Source of the DNA: Zerene cesonia
Lineage: Eukaryota; Arthropoda; Insecta; Lepidoptera; Pieridae
DNA length: 64,000 nt
Assembly: GCF_012273895.1 (NCBI RefSeq)
Contig: NC_052118.1
Span: 10,379,164-10,443,163 of the forward strand
Direction of reading: 5' to 3'
Shown here: positions 25,091 through 35,205 of the stretch, piece after piece
Layout of the letters: every line of letters begins with the position of its first letter
Position numbering within the stretch: the first letter of the stretch is position 1
Notes under the pieces: generated by a model
What the model was told of the DNA's origin: nothing
Databases searched by the model: none
What the model saw: the letters and a program-made list of their open reading frames with translations, nothing else
Made by a program: the position numbers and the translations under genes

Positions 25091-27786
25091 TAAATAAATT
25101 AGTAAATATAGAAACAGGAGAAATTGTTGGAAGCGTCCAAAGGTTTAGGCTGTGTCACGACGGACTTACTAAAGATAGCATTCACTTGGGGGCAAAACGC
25201 CACTTCTGTTCTGAATATTCTAGTAGATTTCACCTCAATTTTATATAGGTATATAAAGAATTATTGGCTGAAATTCAGTAACTTTTAAAATAAACGAACA
25301 AAAGATACATATCGCAACTATACCTATAAAGCTGTACAAAGTCGACACAAAGAATCGAACCAAGGCGGAACCCCGAAAATTGCAGCTTCATTTTACAGCT
25401 AGCCGGTGTCATATCTGTAGTGGCGATAAATTTTTATTGGCACAATACTGAAGTTGCAGTAAAACCCGTATAAAATGTACCAACCTTGTGTAACGGCTCG
25501 TTTATTCGCAGCTACGAATGGCCGCGTCCGGACCGGTAGTCAAACGCTCGTGTCCTTGAACGGGATTTATTTGCCAATGCTTTAAGTTTTCTGTGGCCCA
25601 TTTGCTATTTGGATAGAGGAAATCAGGGACTGTACATTCCACAACAACATACAGCATCGTTTAAGCTACTATATGCTTTAAATAAAAGTAAAGAATTACA
25701 AATAGCCTTTCGTAATCAAGCCCTATGAATGTTCTGCTATGAAATGGCGTAACTATCTCGGCCTTGTTGCTGTAAGGTTTTTAAATTAGAAATATAATAG
25801 AACCATAGAATAAAAAAGTATTACAAACAAGGTGATCCCTTTACACTTCAAATTATATGTTATTAAATTAAAAAAATCTGAATTTGTCTCTTATCTGCCT
25901 TTTAGAGCTAAAACAAGAAGCATAATTAAGTTTATTTAATTTTATTATACAAAAGAATTAATTTTTATTGCTCCTTTTGCTTTTTCTTATGAGATTCTGA
26001 TATAATTTTGTCCCAATATAAACGAACTTAATTTTAAAAGGATTAGTTCAAACTTTATCCATTTATTAAGGATCGGTGACGATACAATAATTTCATGAGT
26101 TTATCCTAATATCCTGATAGGACCGCCAGGATCAAAGAAATTCCTAACACATACTCTGTAAAAGATCAATTGAGACACTTGAGTAAATTCTATTATTGAA
26201 GCGTTTTTGAAATTAGGCATAATATTAATTCATTTTGTACATCTTTTTCACGATTGAATTCGTAAGCATTTGAATATTTATGCCATCACTGGCATACTTA
26301 TAAAATTACTTCTCAAGTCCTTAGCAGTTGTGGTTGTCTAGAGTCGGTAGTATGTCTAGACAAGAACTGGATATTGATAGTTCGGGAGCAATAAAACTTC
26401 CCAGTTGCGGTATCAGCCCAAATTATCAGAGCTTTAGCGCTCTGGAGTTAACCAAACTTGACGGATGTATTACCTTCACAGATAATTAAGGAACTCTCAG
26501 TTCACTGTGCGTCATTTCTCTGAAAACACGAACGTGAAATCCAATAATTTTACCAAAAGCATAAAATTACAAGCAGGATTTTTCGCTCGTCATTTCAGAA
26601 ACATCAAAAATTAAAACCGTAATATAAGCGAGTACCTAATTTGAAACTAAAAGAACTTTAAGTTTCTCATCAGGGAAGTCTCGGGCAGTTTTAAAAGCGA
26701 ATAAATAAAGAAATAGCCGTCGCAGCACTCCCCTTAATTAAGTTGCGTTCTGATTCGTTGATTGCGGTTCGGTCAGACTCGCTAGAACCGACTTCTACAC
26801 CGAACTTATGCAATATTCAGTTATTGCTAAATATGGTTAGAAGACTTAAATAGCAAAGTAGGAAGGCTTCTACGCACGTTTAATAGATCGGGCTTTCGTG
26901 AAGGATGAAAGTACTTTAAATAAAAACAATATAAGCAAATAGTCACATTAAATGTTTTGTTTTAGCAATCAAATGCTTAATAAATGAGGAAGTTTTGAGG
27001 AATAGAAAAAAATTCAGTTATAATTTACCATGCATTAAAATAGCAATATGTACAGAAAATGTTGCAAAATGTAATGAGAATGTTTTGATTGCCCGTTGAA
27101 TTTTAAATATGAGCGCCTTCTAAATCCTTATCAAATGTCAATTTAATTCCGCAAGTTCTAGCGCGGCCTCGCACTCGAAGAGCTGTGGATTAGCCTTATA
27201 AGGGGTCCAAATCTCTGTGGGAACATAATGAGTTGATAATGAGGGCGGGAAATAAAGCAGCCGACGCCCGCGCGCAGCGCTGATCAACCTTTATTGATAT
27301 TAATTGAATTGAGGATTACCCACAATCCCGGACATTAAATATTTTCCTCCAAGCCTGTACCTGCGTTATTGTTCTTCCCCGGGGATTAATAAATCACAGC
27401 GATAAATTGGCCTGTGACGTGAGCTAGCTGAAATAAATATTAGCGCTGTCATAATGTTGCAATCGTAGCGGATTTATGTAGCCCGTTTTTTGCCAGTTAC
27501 GTTGTTTGCCGCGTACTCGAAGGGATCTTATTGTTCTGTCTTCCGTTATACCCTTGTCTTTATGGCAATCGAAATTCATATTATGGCAATATTCACTTCT
27601 CAATAATGTTACCAATTAGGTCGTAAGTATCACGCAGGTTCTCGAAACAGGTTGTTAACAATTACCGTCACCTGGTGTCAGGTGGTTTTTATAGAAAAAA
27701 TAATAATAAGATAATCGGAAATAATTATTTAAACTTTCTGTGTATTCTAGCTTTTTGAATTTTCTTATAATTTACTGTATTTCTAT
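25091..27786. other. Gene-free tract
   Basis: No ORF with protein character and no RNA gene. The block 25495-25610 (with GCTACGAATGGCCGCGTCCG) and the block 27110-27440 are GC-richer and non-repetitive. Confidence 0.4.
27110..27440. promoter_or_regulatory. Candidate conserved regulatory block
   Basis: Non-repetitive block with GC-rich patches (GACGCCCGCGCGCAGCGC) beside homeodomain-type motifs (TTGATATTAATTGAATTG, GGGATTAATAAATCA). No ORF crosses it. This composition resembles developmental enhancers or conserved non-coding elements, but I have no alignment to show conservation. Confidence 0.25.
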
Positions 27787-28114
27787 TGTGAGAGTCGAGC
27801 ATGCTTCGGCACGAATTGGGCCAGCTCGCACCGGGGAAGTACCACACCCCCACAGAAAACCGGCGTGAAATAGTGGCATGCCACTGTGTTTCGTACGGTG
27901 AGTGGGGGAGCCGGAGGCCCGTTTCCTTTTCCTCACCCTTCCCAGTCCATTCCCTCTTTCCAGTTGTTAATCCATTACTTTTCCCTTACCCCAAAAAAGC
28001 GGGCAGCGCATTCGCAGAGGCCCTTACCTTTGCGAATGTTCATGGGCGGTGGTGATCGCTTACCATCAGGCGAACCACCAGCTCAGTTGCCCGCTATGAC
28101 ATAAAAAAAAATTA
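27787..28114 (+). mobile_element. SINE-like element (family E), most complete copy
   Basis: Runs from TGTGAGAGTCGAGCATGC through GGCCAGCTCGCACCGGGG, ACCACACCCCCACAG, GTGGCATGCCACTG, a pyrimidine-rich middle (TTTCCTTTTCCTCACCC), GCGGGCAGCGCATTCGCAG and GTTCATGGGCGGTGGTGATC to a terminal ACATAAAAAAAAA. Non-coding, about 328 bp, with a short A-rich tail as expected for LINE-mobilised retroposons. I cannot see a clean tRNA head, so SINE-like is the furthest I go. Partial relatives are at 7955, 20540, 52066, 54910 and 57098. Confidence 0.7.
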
Positions 28115-28596
28115 ATAACTCTTTAAACATTAAAATATGATTTATTACATAATTTCATGTTATAACCCAGGTAGGTCCCTATACCGACGCTGCATATTTC
28201 ATTAAACATTTTGGTTTATGCAGTGGTAAAGAGTAAAAAACCACGAAGTGAATATAATTACATATGTATAAATACCAACGGTACGCTCACACGGTCATTT
28301 TAAACGAAAACCTCAGCAAAGATTTACATTTTGTAGATCGTCCTCAAAGCGCATCGTGGTACGTATGCAGGTAGCGTAACGTATGAAAATTGACCAAAAC
28401 AATGACCAATAGTGGAGGGTTTATGTACATTTGAAGCTTATGTAATTTCTTGTACATTTAATGGACGTTCATTATTTTCCATTCACGTATATGAGTAGAA
28501 ATTTATTATTTTATTTGGGAGATATGCTACAGGCAAGTGGATAACTTATCTGTAGACTTGCATTTTCCATCCCGATTTTTTTCGTGTTGCATTGGA
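28115..28596. other. Gene-free spacer
   Basis: Unique AT-rich sequence. No feature seen. Confidence 0.4.
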
Positions 28597-28880
28597 TGAA
28601 ACGGGACCCTATTACTCAGACTTCAATCGGTGTGTTTGTCAGTCCGTCCGTGTATCAGCAGGCTGAACCTAGCTGTATAGCTATACGCATGCAATTTTCA
28701 GAGATGATGTATTTCTGTAACCACTATAACAACAAATAATAAAAAACAGGTAAAGCAACCGTTGGCGCAATCAGAAATTGGATGGGTAAAGATTTTTTCT
28801 TTGCAGTTGCCCCTTAGAACATTAGTACGAAACCGCACTTTTCTGATTTTACCTCCAGCCTGCTTATGGCATAAAAAAAA
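28597..28880 (+). repeat. Dispersed repeat, family H
   Basis: Shares with 61285-61480 the order GTCAGTCCGTCCGTGT / GTCCGTCCGTCTGT, CAGGCT, an ATTTTCAGARATGAT motif, then CCRCTATAACAACAAATAAT. It starts at GAAACGGGACCCTATTAC, which I recognise as the start of a common lepidopteran repeat. Non-coding. Confidence 0.6.
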
Positions 28881-28912
28881 ACAAAATTAAAAAAAGTTTT
28901 TTCTGCGTAATT

Positions 28913-28951
28913 AATAAAAGTCTTTGTGTGGTACCCACAAAGACTTTTATT
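28913..28951. other. Perfect 16-bp-arm hairpin
   Basis: Arms 28913-28928 (AATAAAAGTCTTTGTG) and 28936-28951 are exact reverse complements around the 7-nt loop TGGTACC. It lies just 3' of the family H repeat in A-rich sequence. Confidence 0.75.
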
Positions 28952-30108
28952 TTATAAAAACAGAGAAAATGTGTAAGCTTTGTATAATATTAAATAAAAT
29001 TTTATTTTCGATTTTAAGTAGGTAGATTTTGCTAATTATTATACTGTTAGTCAACTTTTGGACAGATTGCTCGAATTTTTTTCTAAATTAAGCAGCACTT
29101 TACATAGAAGTCCCTTTGAACATTAAACATAAAGTTTTGGCTGACTTAATCTCGAAGGACATCGTGGTTTTTGAAATTAATTGATATTGTCTTGTAAGTG
29201 AATAAATCCAAGGTGAATTTTAATATACTCGTAGTCCTAAAAGTTTGAGATTGTCGCGCTTCCCTGGAGGGAAGTTCTAATACGTTTTAATGGATTGTAA
29301 TTAGTTCAGTTATTGTAATCCATACTTACCTAATTAGTAGTACATACTAATATTATAAATGCGAAACTAATATATCTGTGTGTATATATGCTATGACGTT
29401 ACACCTAAATTACTGTACAGATAATCGTAATAAGAGTCAGAAAATGATAATGGAAATAAAATAAACGACTTCTTATAATGTGATTCGAGAGTATTTTATT
29501 TTCTTATTTTACTTAAAGATAGCCGATATAGTTTATCGTCAGAAAACGTATGATATATTTCTGCATTTATCACTCAGTTCACAATAATATCATGAATTGA
29601 GAACATAAAAATATACCATGTCGATAAAAGCTCAACCACATGAGCCATGAAACGGTATGATAAACGTCCTATTGCCATTAAATTCTAATAAATTTCCACT
29701 TATCCCTCCTAAATAAACGTCGCTCTCCATAGATGAACGTGGTACAAATACATGTCATCTATAAATAGTGGAGTAATAATTGAATTTTGTCAAACACACA
29801 GCTTTCAATCCCGAAGCGATGTGCTCCACTGAGCCTCGACTGTTTACCTATTTGTGGGTCATGTCGACTTTTGCTACAAAACCAATTTAAGGGAACCTTT
29901 CAGTAATAGACGGACAGGTAAATCAGATTCTATTCTAGGATACTTAGATACGCTTTCACGTAGGTTATAAGGTTACTCACAAAACCATTGTAAAAAAGAC
30001 AAGACCTTTAGCTTCTTGATTGTATAGTCTTCGTGTTTGCTTGTTTGTAGTCGTTATTTGTGATATAAAAGATACAAAAGAAAATAAATAGCAAGGAATT
30101 ATAAAAAA
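28952..30108. other. Gene-free tract with a decayed Helitron-like 5' end
   Basis: At 29338-29365, ACATACTAATATTATAAATG followed by CGAAACTAATA matches the family A 5' end; the body then diverges beyond recognition. Otherwise nothing is seen. Confidence 0.45.
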
Positions 30109-30310
30109 ACTAGCTGAACACTGCGGTTTCACCCGCGTAAGTCCGTTTACCGTAGGAATATCGGGATAAAAAGTTGCCTATATGTTATTCCAGTTGTCCA
30201 GCTGTCTACCTACCAAATTTAATTGCAATCGGTTCAGTAGTTTTTGCGTGAAAGAGCAACAAACACACACACATCCTTACAAACTTTCGCATTTATAATA
30301 TTAGTAGGAT
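30109..30310 (-). mobile_element. Helitron-like non-autonomous element, near full length, minus strand
   Basis: On the minus strand it begins TCCTACTAATATTATAAATG and ends GGGTGAAACCGCAGTG, TTCAGCTAG|T. The internal order is identical to 6920-7118 and 39730-39921. Both ends are intact (A|TC and CTAG|T), so this is the best reference copy of family A here. Confidence 0.7.
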
Positions 30311-31596
30311 ATAGTAGGATAGCAAATTCACGCCTGCGATGATAAAATACCCAATTTTCTCAATACAACTCAACAATTTCTTATCCATGTAAATTATAGA
30401 CTATCAAAAGTATTTATGAATTAGTCTGAACATATGTAATATAAAACTACCTCCGTTTGGATACTCGCTTCCACCGAGGGGAAACGACATGAAACTCGAT
30501 AGTTACTTTTTCCATCATTACTATCTTTTTGAGACAATTTATTATGATGATGTGATCTTTTGTATGATCATGTAATCAGGTCAGTGAATGTAATCCATAC
30601 AAAGATTAAAGAATATGTAAGTAATAAAATTATTCATGAAGGGTATGATAAAGATAAAAAATAGATATAATTCAACCAGAATTATCAGGTAATATCAAAC
30701 TATATTCTTATATATAGATCTCGAAATATCGTAATTAAGAAGGAAGCCGCAAGTTAAAGGACATTAATTCCCAGCATGACAAGTTTATATATCTCCGTAA
30801 TATTTTTCTGTTTCCCGAATATCCGAGCAGTTTGAACGGAATTTTCCGTCTAAGCCTCTATTGAGGTCAACGTTTTTGTCACAAAGAATCTGCGAGACTT
30901 TTTGTTCGGCTCGATTTTACGCTAATTTCATTTCAATTTAATGAACAAAGCTCGCTGAACAAACCTTTTTGTAATCATTGTTTGTCTGTTTAGAAGCAGC
31001 TTATAGAATCGGCAGTACTTATCCACATGGCTTTTCTTAAGTATTACATTACATGGTAAGAAATCCTCAACATAACCAACTAGGTGACTATAATAAAATT
31101 ACATTTCAATGAAATTCGTTAAACAATTGAACATTTTTATATTTAAAAGTGACGCAGTTAAATTGCATCCCAAAAATATGGCCAAATCTAACAATTGAAG
31201 TGTCCAAAATGGAAACCGTCAATAACACAATGCGACTGTTTCACCACAGTAATTTTAGTTTTTCGTGTCGTCCCGAGCTCAACGCTACTGCTGCAATCAG
31301 TAAATTGTACCAACGTTACGTTATTTTTCCAACATTGCCCAAAATATTGCCGTAGTTCTGTTCGACATTGCTCCACAATTTCTTAGCTGCGATATCGCTA
31401 CATTTTCGTTTGCGATTTTATATTTTTTTTAATTCGTTCAAATTGCAATCGTCTGAATTTCATCGAATTGATTATTGCGTATAGACCCGTAAGTCTGTTT
31501 TCATTTATGAGCATTTATTTTTTTTGGTATTAATCAATTTCAACTTCCCACACTCGTAAACATTCTCGTTCAGTGGTTATGACTCAAATTATGTAC
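30311..31596. other. Gene-free tract
   Basis: Three overlapping open frames at 31149-31386 lie on both strands and are chance. The rest is unique AT-rich DNA with no signal. Confidence 0.4.
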
Positions 31597-31711
31597 TCAA
31601 ACTTAAAGTCAGGGGATCGAGAGCAGACGAGTGTGCAATAAATAATTGTAGAGCCTATGTCCCTGTGTGGGTTCACACCACCACCACTACCAGTGGGAAC
31701 ATACATATACC
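31597..31711 (+). repeat. tRNA-derived SINE (family G), decayed copy abutting mariner
   Basis: ACTTAAAGTCAGGGGATCGA, GAGCAGACGAGTGTGCAATAA and the terminal CCAGTGGGAACATACATATA match the full SINE at 34221-34542 (ACTTAAAATCG, CAGACGAGCGTGCAAGAA, CAGTGGGAACATATATA). The middle is deleted and the tail runs straight into the mariner end. Confidence 0.5.
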
Positions 31712-31834
31712 TAGTCTTGCCATAAATATTGTAATAAAGAAAAAAGAAAATTGTTAACTGCAAATAACATTTATTACTTTTACAGTGTGTCAGTTTAATA
31801 CATAAATATAAAACAATTAAAAATATAAAAAGCT

Positions 31835-31980
31835 TATTCGAAGTGGTCTCCATTGGCTGCAATACAGTCCTTTAAACGATGAGGCCAGTTATAAGCAGTT
31901 ATAAGAAGCACGCACTCTTTCCATGGGAAAATTCTTCACTGCCAATCGTATAGATTGTTTTAGGGACTCCAAATTATCAT
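31835..31980 (-). pseudogene. Tc1/mariner transposase C-terminal fragment, frameshifted
   Basis: The minus strand encodes a mariner-type C-terminus: DNLESLKQSIRLAVKNFP then MERVR, followed after a break by WPHRLKDCIAANGDHFE and stop TAA (31835-31837). A 10-nt tandem duplication, AGTTATAAGC / AGTTATAAGA at 31887-31906, shifts the frame and creates an early stop. The catalytic DDD residues would lie in the N gap and cannot be judged. Family placement rests on recognising this C-terminus and the terminal inverted repeats. Confidence 0.75.
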
Positions 31981-32980
31981 NNNNNNNNNNNNNNNNNNNN
32001 NNNNNNNNNNNNNNNNNNNNNNNNNNNNNNNNNNNNNNNNNNNNNNNNNNNNNNNNNNNNNNNNNNNNNNNNNNNNNNNNNNNNNNNNNNNNNNNNNNNN
32101 NNNNNNNNNNNNNNNNNNNNNNNNNNNNNNNNNNNNNNNNNNNNNNNNNNNNNNNNNNNNNNNNNNNNNNNNNNNNNNNNNNNNNNNNNNNNNNNNNNNN
32201 NNNNNNNNNNNNNNNNNNNNNNNNNNNNNNNNNNNNNNNNNNNNNNNNNNNNNNNNNNNNNNNNNNNNNNNNNNNNNNNNNNNNNNNNNNNNNNNNNNNN
32301 NNNNNNNNNNNNNNNNNNNNNNNNNNNNNNNNNNNNNNNNNNNNNNNNNNNNNNNNNNNNNNNNNNNNNNNNNNNNNNNNNNNNNNNNNNNNNNNNNNNN
32401 NNNNNNNNNNNNNNNNNNNNNNNNNNNNNNNNNNNNNNNNNNNNNNNNNNNNNNNNNNNNNNNNNNNNNNNNNNNNNNNNNNNNNNNNNNNNNNNNNNNN
32501 NNNNNNNNNNNNNNNNNNNNNNNNNNNNNNNNNNNNNNNNNNNNNNNNNNNNNNNNNNNNNNNNNNNNNNNNNNNNNNNNNNNNNNNNNNNNNNNNNNNN
32601 NNNNNNNNNNNNNNNNNNNNNNNNNNNNNNNNNNNNNNNNNNNNNNNNNNNNNNNNNNNNNNNNNNNNNNNNNNNNNNNNNNNNNNNNNNNNNNNNNNNN
32701 NNNNNNNNNNNNNNNNNNNNNNNNNNNNNNNNNNNNNNNNNNNNNNNNNNNNNNNNNNNNNNNNNNNNNNNNNNNNNNNNNNNNNNNNNNNNNNNNNNNN
32801 NNNNNNNNNNNNNNNNNNNNNNNNNNNNNNNNNNNNNNNNNNNNNNNNNNNNNNNNNNNNNNNNNNNNNNNNNNNNNNNNNNNNNNNNNNNNNNNNNNNN
32901 NNNNNNNNNNNNNNNNNNNNNNNNNNNNNNNNNNNNNNNNNNNNNNNNNNNNNNNNNNNNNNNNNNNNNNNNNNNNNNNN
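31981..32980. other. Assembly gap (1000 N)
   Basis: Exactly 1000 N, a placeholder length, inside the mariner element. Open frames reported across it are artefacts. Confidence 0.98.
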
Positions 32981-33050
32981 ATGACAGATTCGAAATTCAA
33001 ATGTAATATTTTTTTATAATTAAGTGTAACAGTATTTATGGCCAGACTAA

Positions 33051-33649
33051 GTACACACCTATTGTCACTCACACGTGTCACTCGTTATTGACATGTATGT
33101 TGTCAGTTATGTTTAAATTATCGTATCGTTATACTAATATGGTCTTCAGTACCTACTTATGTACCTATATTATGTAGTACATCCTTAGCCGTATTTTCGA
33201 ATTGCACAACTACACGTTGTGGGCGCATATAGTCATATTGCTTATTATCGTCACAATTTGCTTTCTTATCGAATTGTGTATTTGAAATTACAATATCAAC
33301 AAACGAGGAGTAACCTAGTGTAGGTTACTTCTCCAGTTCTCTTGAAGTTATGTTCATCTATCGTTGAAACAAATATGGCAAATCTATATCTCGAAAGCTA
33401 ATACACCTCATTTTAAAAGAAGTAATTCTCAGTACGATCAAGGAGTCTGACGTTTCCAAGAACATCTAATAGGCTTTGAATATTTAATATTCTCTTATTT
33501 CGCAGTACACATGAACGGCATTGTTGGATCACCTTTAATAATTCACGTTTTGTTTTCGGTACGCGAATTTACGTTGCTTCTAATGAGAAAACTAATGTTA
33601 CGTAGAATGAAGTTATAAATACTTCTGATACATAATGTATCTGCTGAAC
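33051..33649. other. Gene-free spacer
   Basis: Unique sequence. A small inverted repeat, AGTAACCT / AGGTTACT, occurs near 33308-33328. Nothing else seen. Confidence 0.4.
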
Positions 33650-33735
33650 GATCTCGCCTGATGGTAAGCGGAGATGTGACTTAAGATGGAGCGCTCTTTA
33701 GAAGGTACCAGTTTACTCGCGTAACGCCTTATCTT
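33650..33735 (+). repeat. Dispersed repeat, family F, fragment
   Basis: CTCGCCTGATGGTAAGCGGA, GATGTGACTTAAGATGGAGC, TAGAAGGTACC matches the first part of the copy at 17635-17885. Confidence 0.5.
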
Positions 33736-34220
33736 TACAATACAATAATTGCTATGCCTTATTAAAAATTATCTTCTCTTCAATGCTGCAATAATATTTT
33801 GATTAATTGTAGATTCCATTGTAGTGACCGTTGTTTCGGTTTTGAGCGTGTTTTATTCTCTGTTTTATTTTTTACAATGGCTAATAATTTTATCGAGTCT
33901 TTTTATGAATATTTTATCAACCAGACTTCCAAACAATTTTACTATCAAATGTATCCCAACCCAGTAAATGTTTACATTTTTTATATACAAATAAAGAATA
34001 TATTTAAGGAATTACACCAACGAAATAAAGTAAATCTGGGGAAAGACAGTACATTAGTATAATATAGGGCATGAACGTTTTTTTTATATTATCTTCTAAT
34101 ATATACTACTTTCTTTAATAATAATAGACTAATTTCTTTAATTTAATGTCAGTAGGTAAGGAGATGTATTGTTATGTTTTTTATTTGAAGGGTGTGGAAA
34201 ACATTCGAATAATATCACCA
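33736..34220. other. Gene-free spacer
   Basis: The 87-codon open frame at 33799-34062 is A/T-driven, with many Phe, Tyr and Asn and no motif. I do not call it a gene. Confidence 0.4.
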
Positions 34221-34542
34221 CTAGTAGTGGTGGCTCAGTGGTGAGGGACTCGGACTTAAAATCGCTAAGTCAAAGGTTCGAGACCAGACGAGCGTGCAAG
34301 AAATAAATTGATTTTTCAATTTATCTGCGCATGTGGATAACATCACCACTGCTCAAATGATGAAGGAAAATATCGTGAGGAAACCGGCATGTTAAGAATC
34401 AAAAGTTCGACGACATGTGACATCTACCTTCCACTTGGCCAACGTGGTGAATTATGGTTTGAATCCTCATAGGAGGTCTTTGTACCAGCAGTGGGAACAT
34501 ATATAGGCTGATGATGATAATAGTGATGATGATATATCTCTT
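34221..34542 (+). mobile_element. tRNA-derived SINE (family G), full-length copy
   Basis: The 5' head has RNA polymerase III boxes: A box TGGCTCAGTGG (34231-34241) and B box GGTTCGAGACC (34275-34285), about 34 bp apart as in a tRNA. The body follows (GAAATAAATTGATTTTTCAA, GTGGATAACATCACCACTG, GAGGAAACCGGCATG, CACTTGGCCAACGTGGTG, CATAGGAGGTC, GTGGGAACATATATAGGC). The element ends in a (TGATGA)n-type tail. Non-coding; mobilisation would depend on a LINE. This is the clearest of the five copies in the window. Confidence 0.8.
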
Positions 34543-34871
34543 CTCACTCACCATACACTCATTGAGGATCTTAACCACCCGTGCTAAGGCAAGTATTGTT
34601 TAACGACAGAATATTTCATGCCCGCACATTAATCCTGCATGCACTCGCTCAGAATCGCGTTTATAAACATTTTATGATGCTTGTTTTACTTGTTGAATGC
34701 TTAAGTGTACACGGAAGCTTCTAGAAAACAGATAATAATATTAAACTTTACTATCTCTAAAATATTCAGTAATATGTTGAGTTGTACGTTTATAAACTTT
34801 TAGTTCGTTATGCGATAGGTCTTATGCGATGTAAAATCTTGAATCCTTTATTAAAGTGTTTTTCCTTAATT

Positions 34872-35025
34872 TATACTAGACTCGTCCCGGCTCCTATTAC
34901 CTGAGTCAGTTTATATCCTGTCTGTATACCAAATTTCATCAAAATCCGTTTAGTAGTTTAGCGTTATTGACGGAAAAACTTCCAAACAAATAATCTTTTT
35001 CATATTTTATAATGTTAGTGTGATA
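34872..35025 (-). repeat. Dispersed repeat, family C, minus strand
   Basis: ACTCGTCCCGGCTCC, CCAAATTTCATCAAAATCCG, TTATTGACGGAAAAACTTCC, AACAAATAATC and TATAATGTTAGTGTGAT parallel 23450-23610. Confidence 0.5.
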
Positions 35026-35044
35026 AGCGTGATTGTTTTTTTAT

Positions 35045-35205
35045 TTCCCAAATAGCGGTCCGCTTCGGCTTCATCCGTGTTTCTCTCTTTAAGAACCTTC
35101 CTTGTACCATAAAAAAGCAGTAGAAAATTGGCCGAATTGGTCGAGCCGTTCTTGAGTTAAAACATATTTGGCGACTCAATTTATTTTTTATATAGATCTT
35201 TATTG
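35045..35205 (-). repeat. Helitron-like repeat, diverged, minus strand
   Basis: Starts GCGGTCCGCTTCGGCTTC on the + strand (a GC-rich end on the minus strand) and continues GAATTGGTCGAGCCGTTCTTGAG to TATAGATC. The layout is typical of these elements, but no second copy is in the window. Confidence 0.35.

Larger units (their letters stand above)
31712..33050 (-). mobile_element. mariner-like DNA transposon with internal assembly gap
   Basis: Left end TAGTCTTGCCATAAATATTG at 31712 pairs with right end TTAGTCTGGCCATAAATACT (minus strand, ending 33050), giving about 20-bp terminal inverted repeats flanked by TA. The C-terminal transposase remnant lies on the minus strand near the left end. The middle is 1000 N (31981-32980), so true length is unknown; mariner elements are usually about 1.3 kb. 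Confidence 0.75.

Noticed and set aside
27801..28104. Open frames over the SINE-like element, also at 57093-57287
   Set aside because: The shared peptide arises from the dispersed repeat, not from a gene.
31923..33081. Long open frames (350-420 codons) across N
   Set aside because: They consist almost entirely of N; the same applies at 41012-42275 and 55609-56868.
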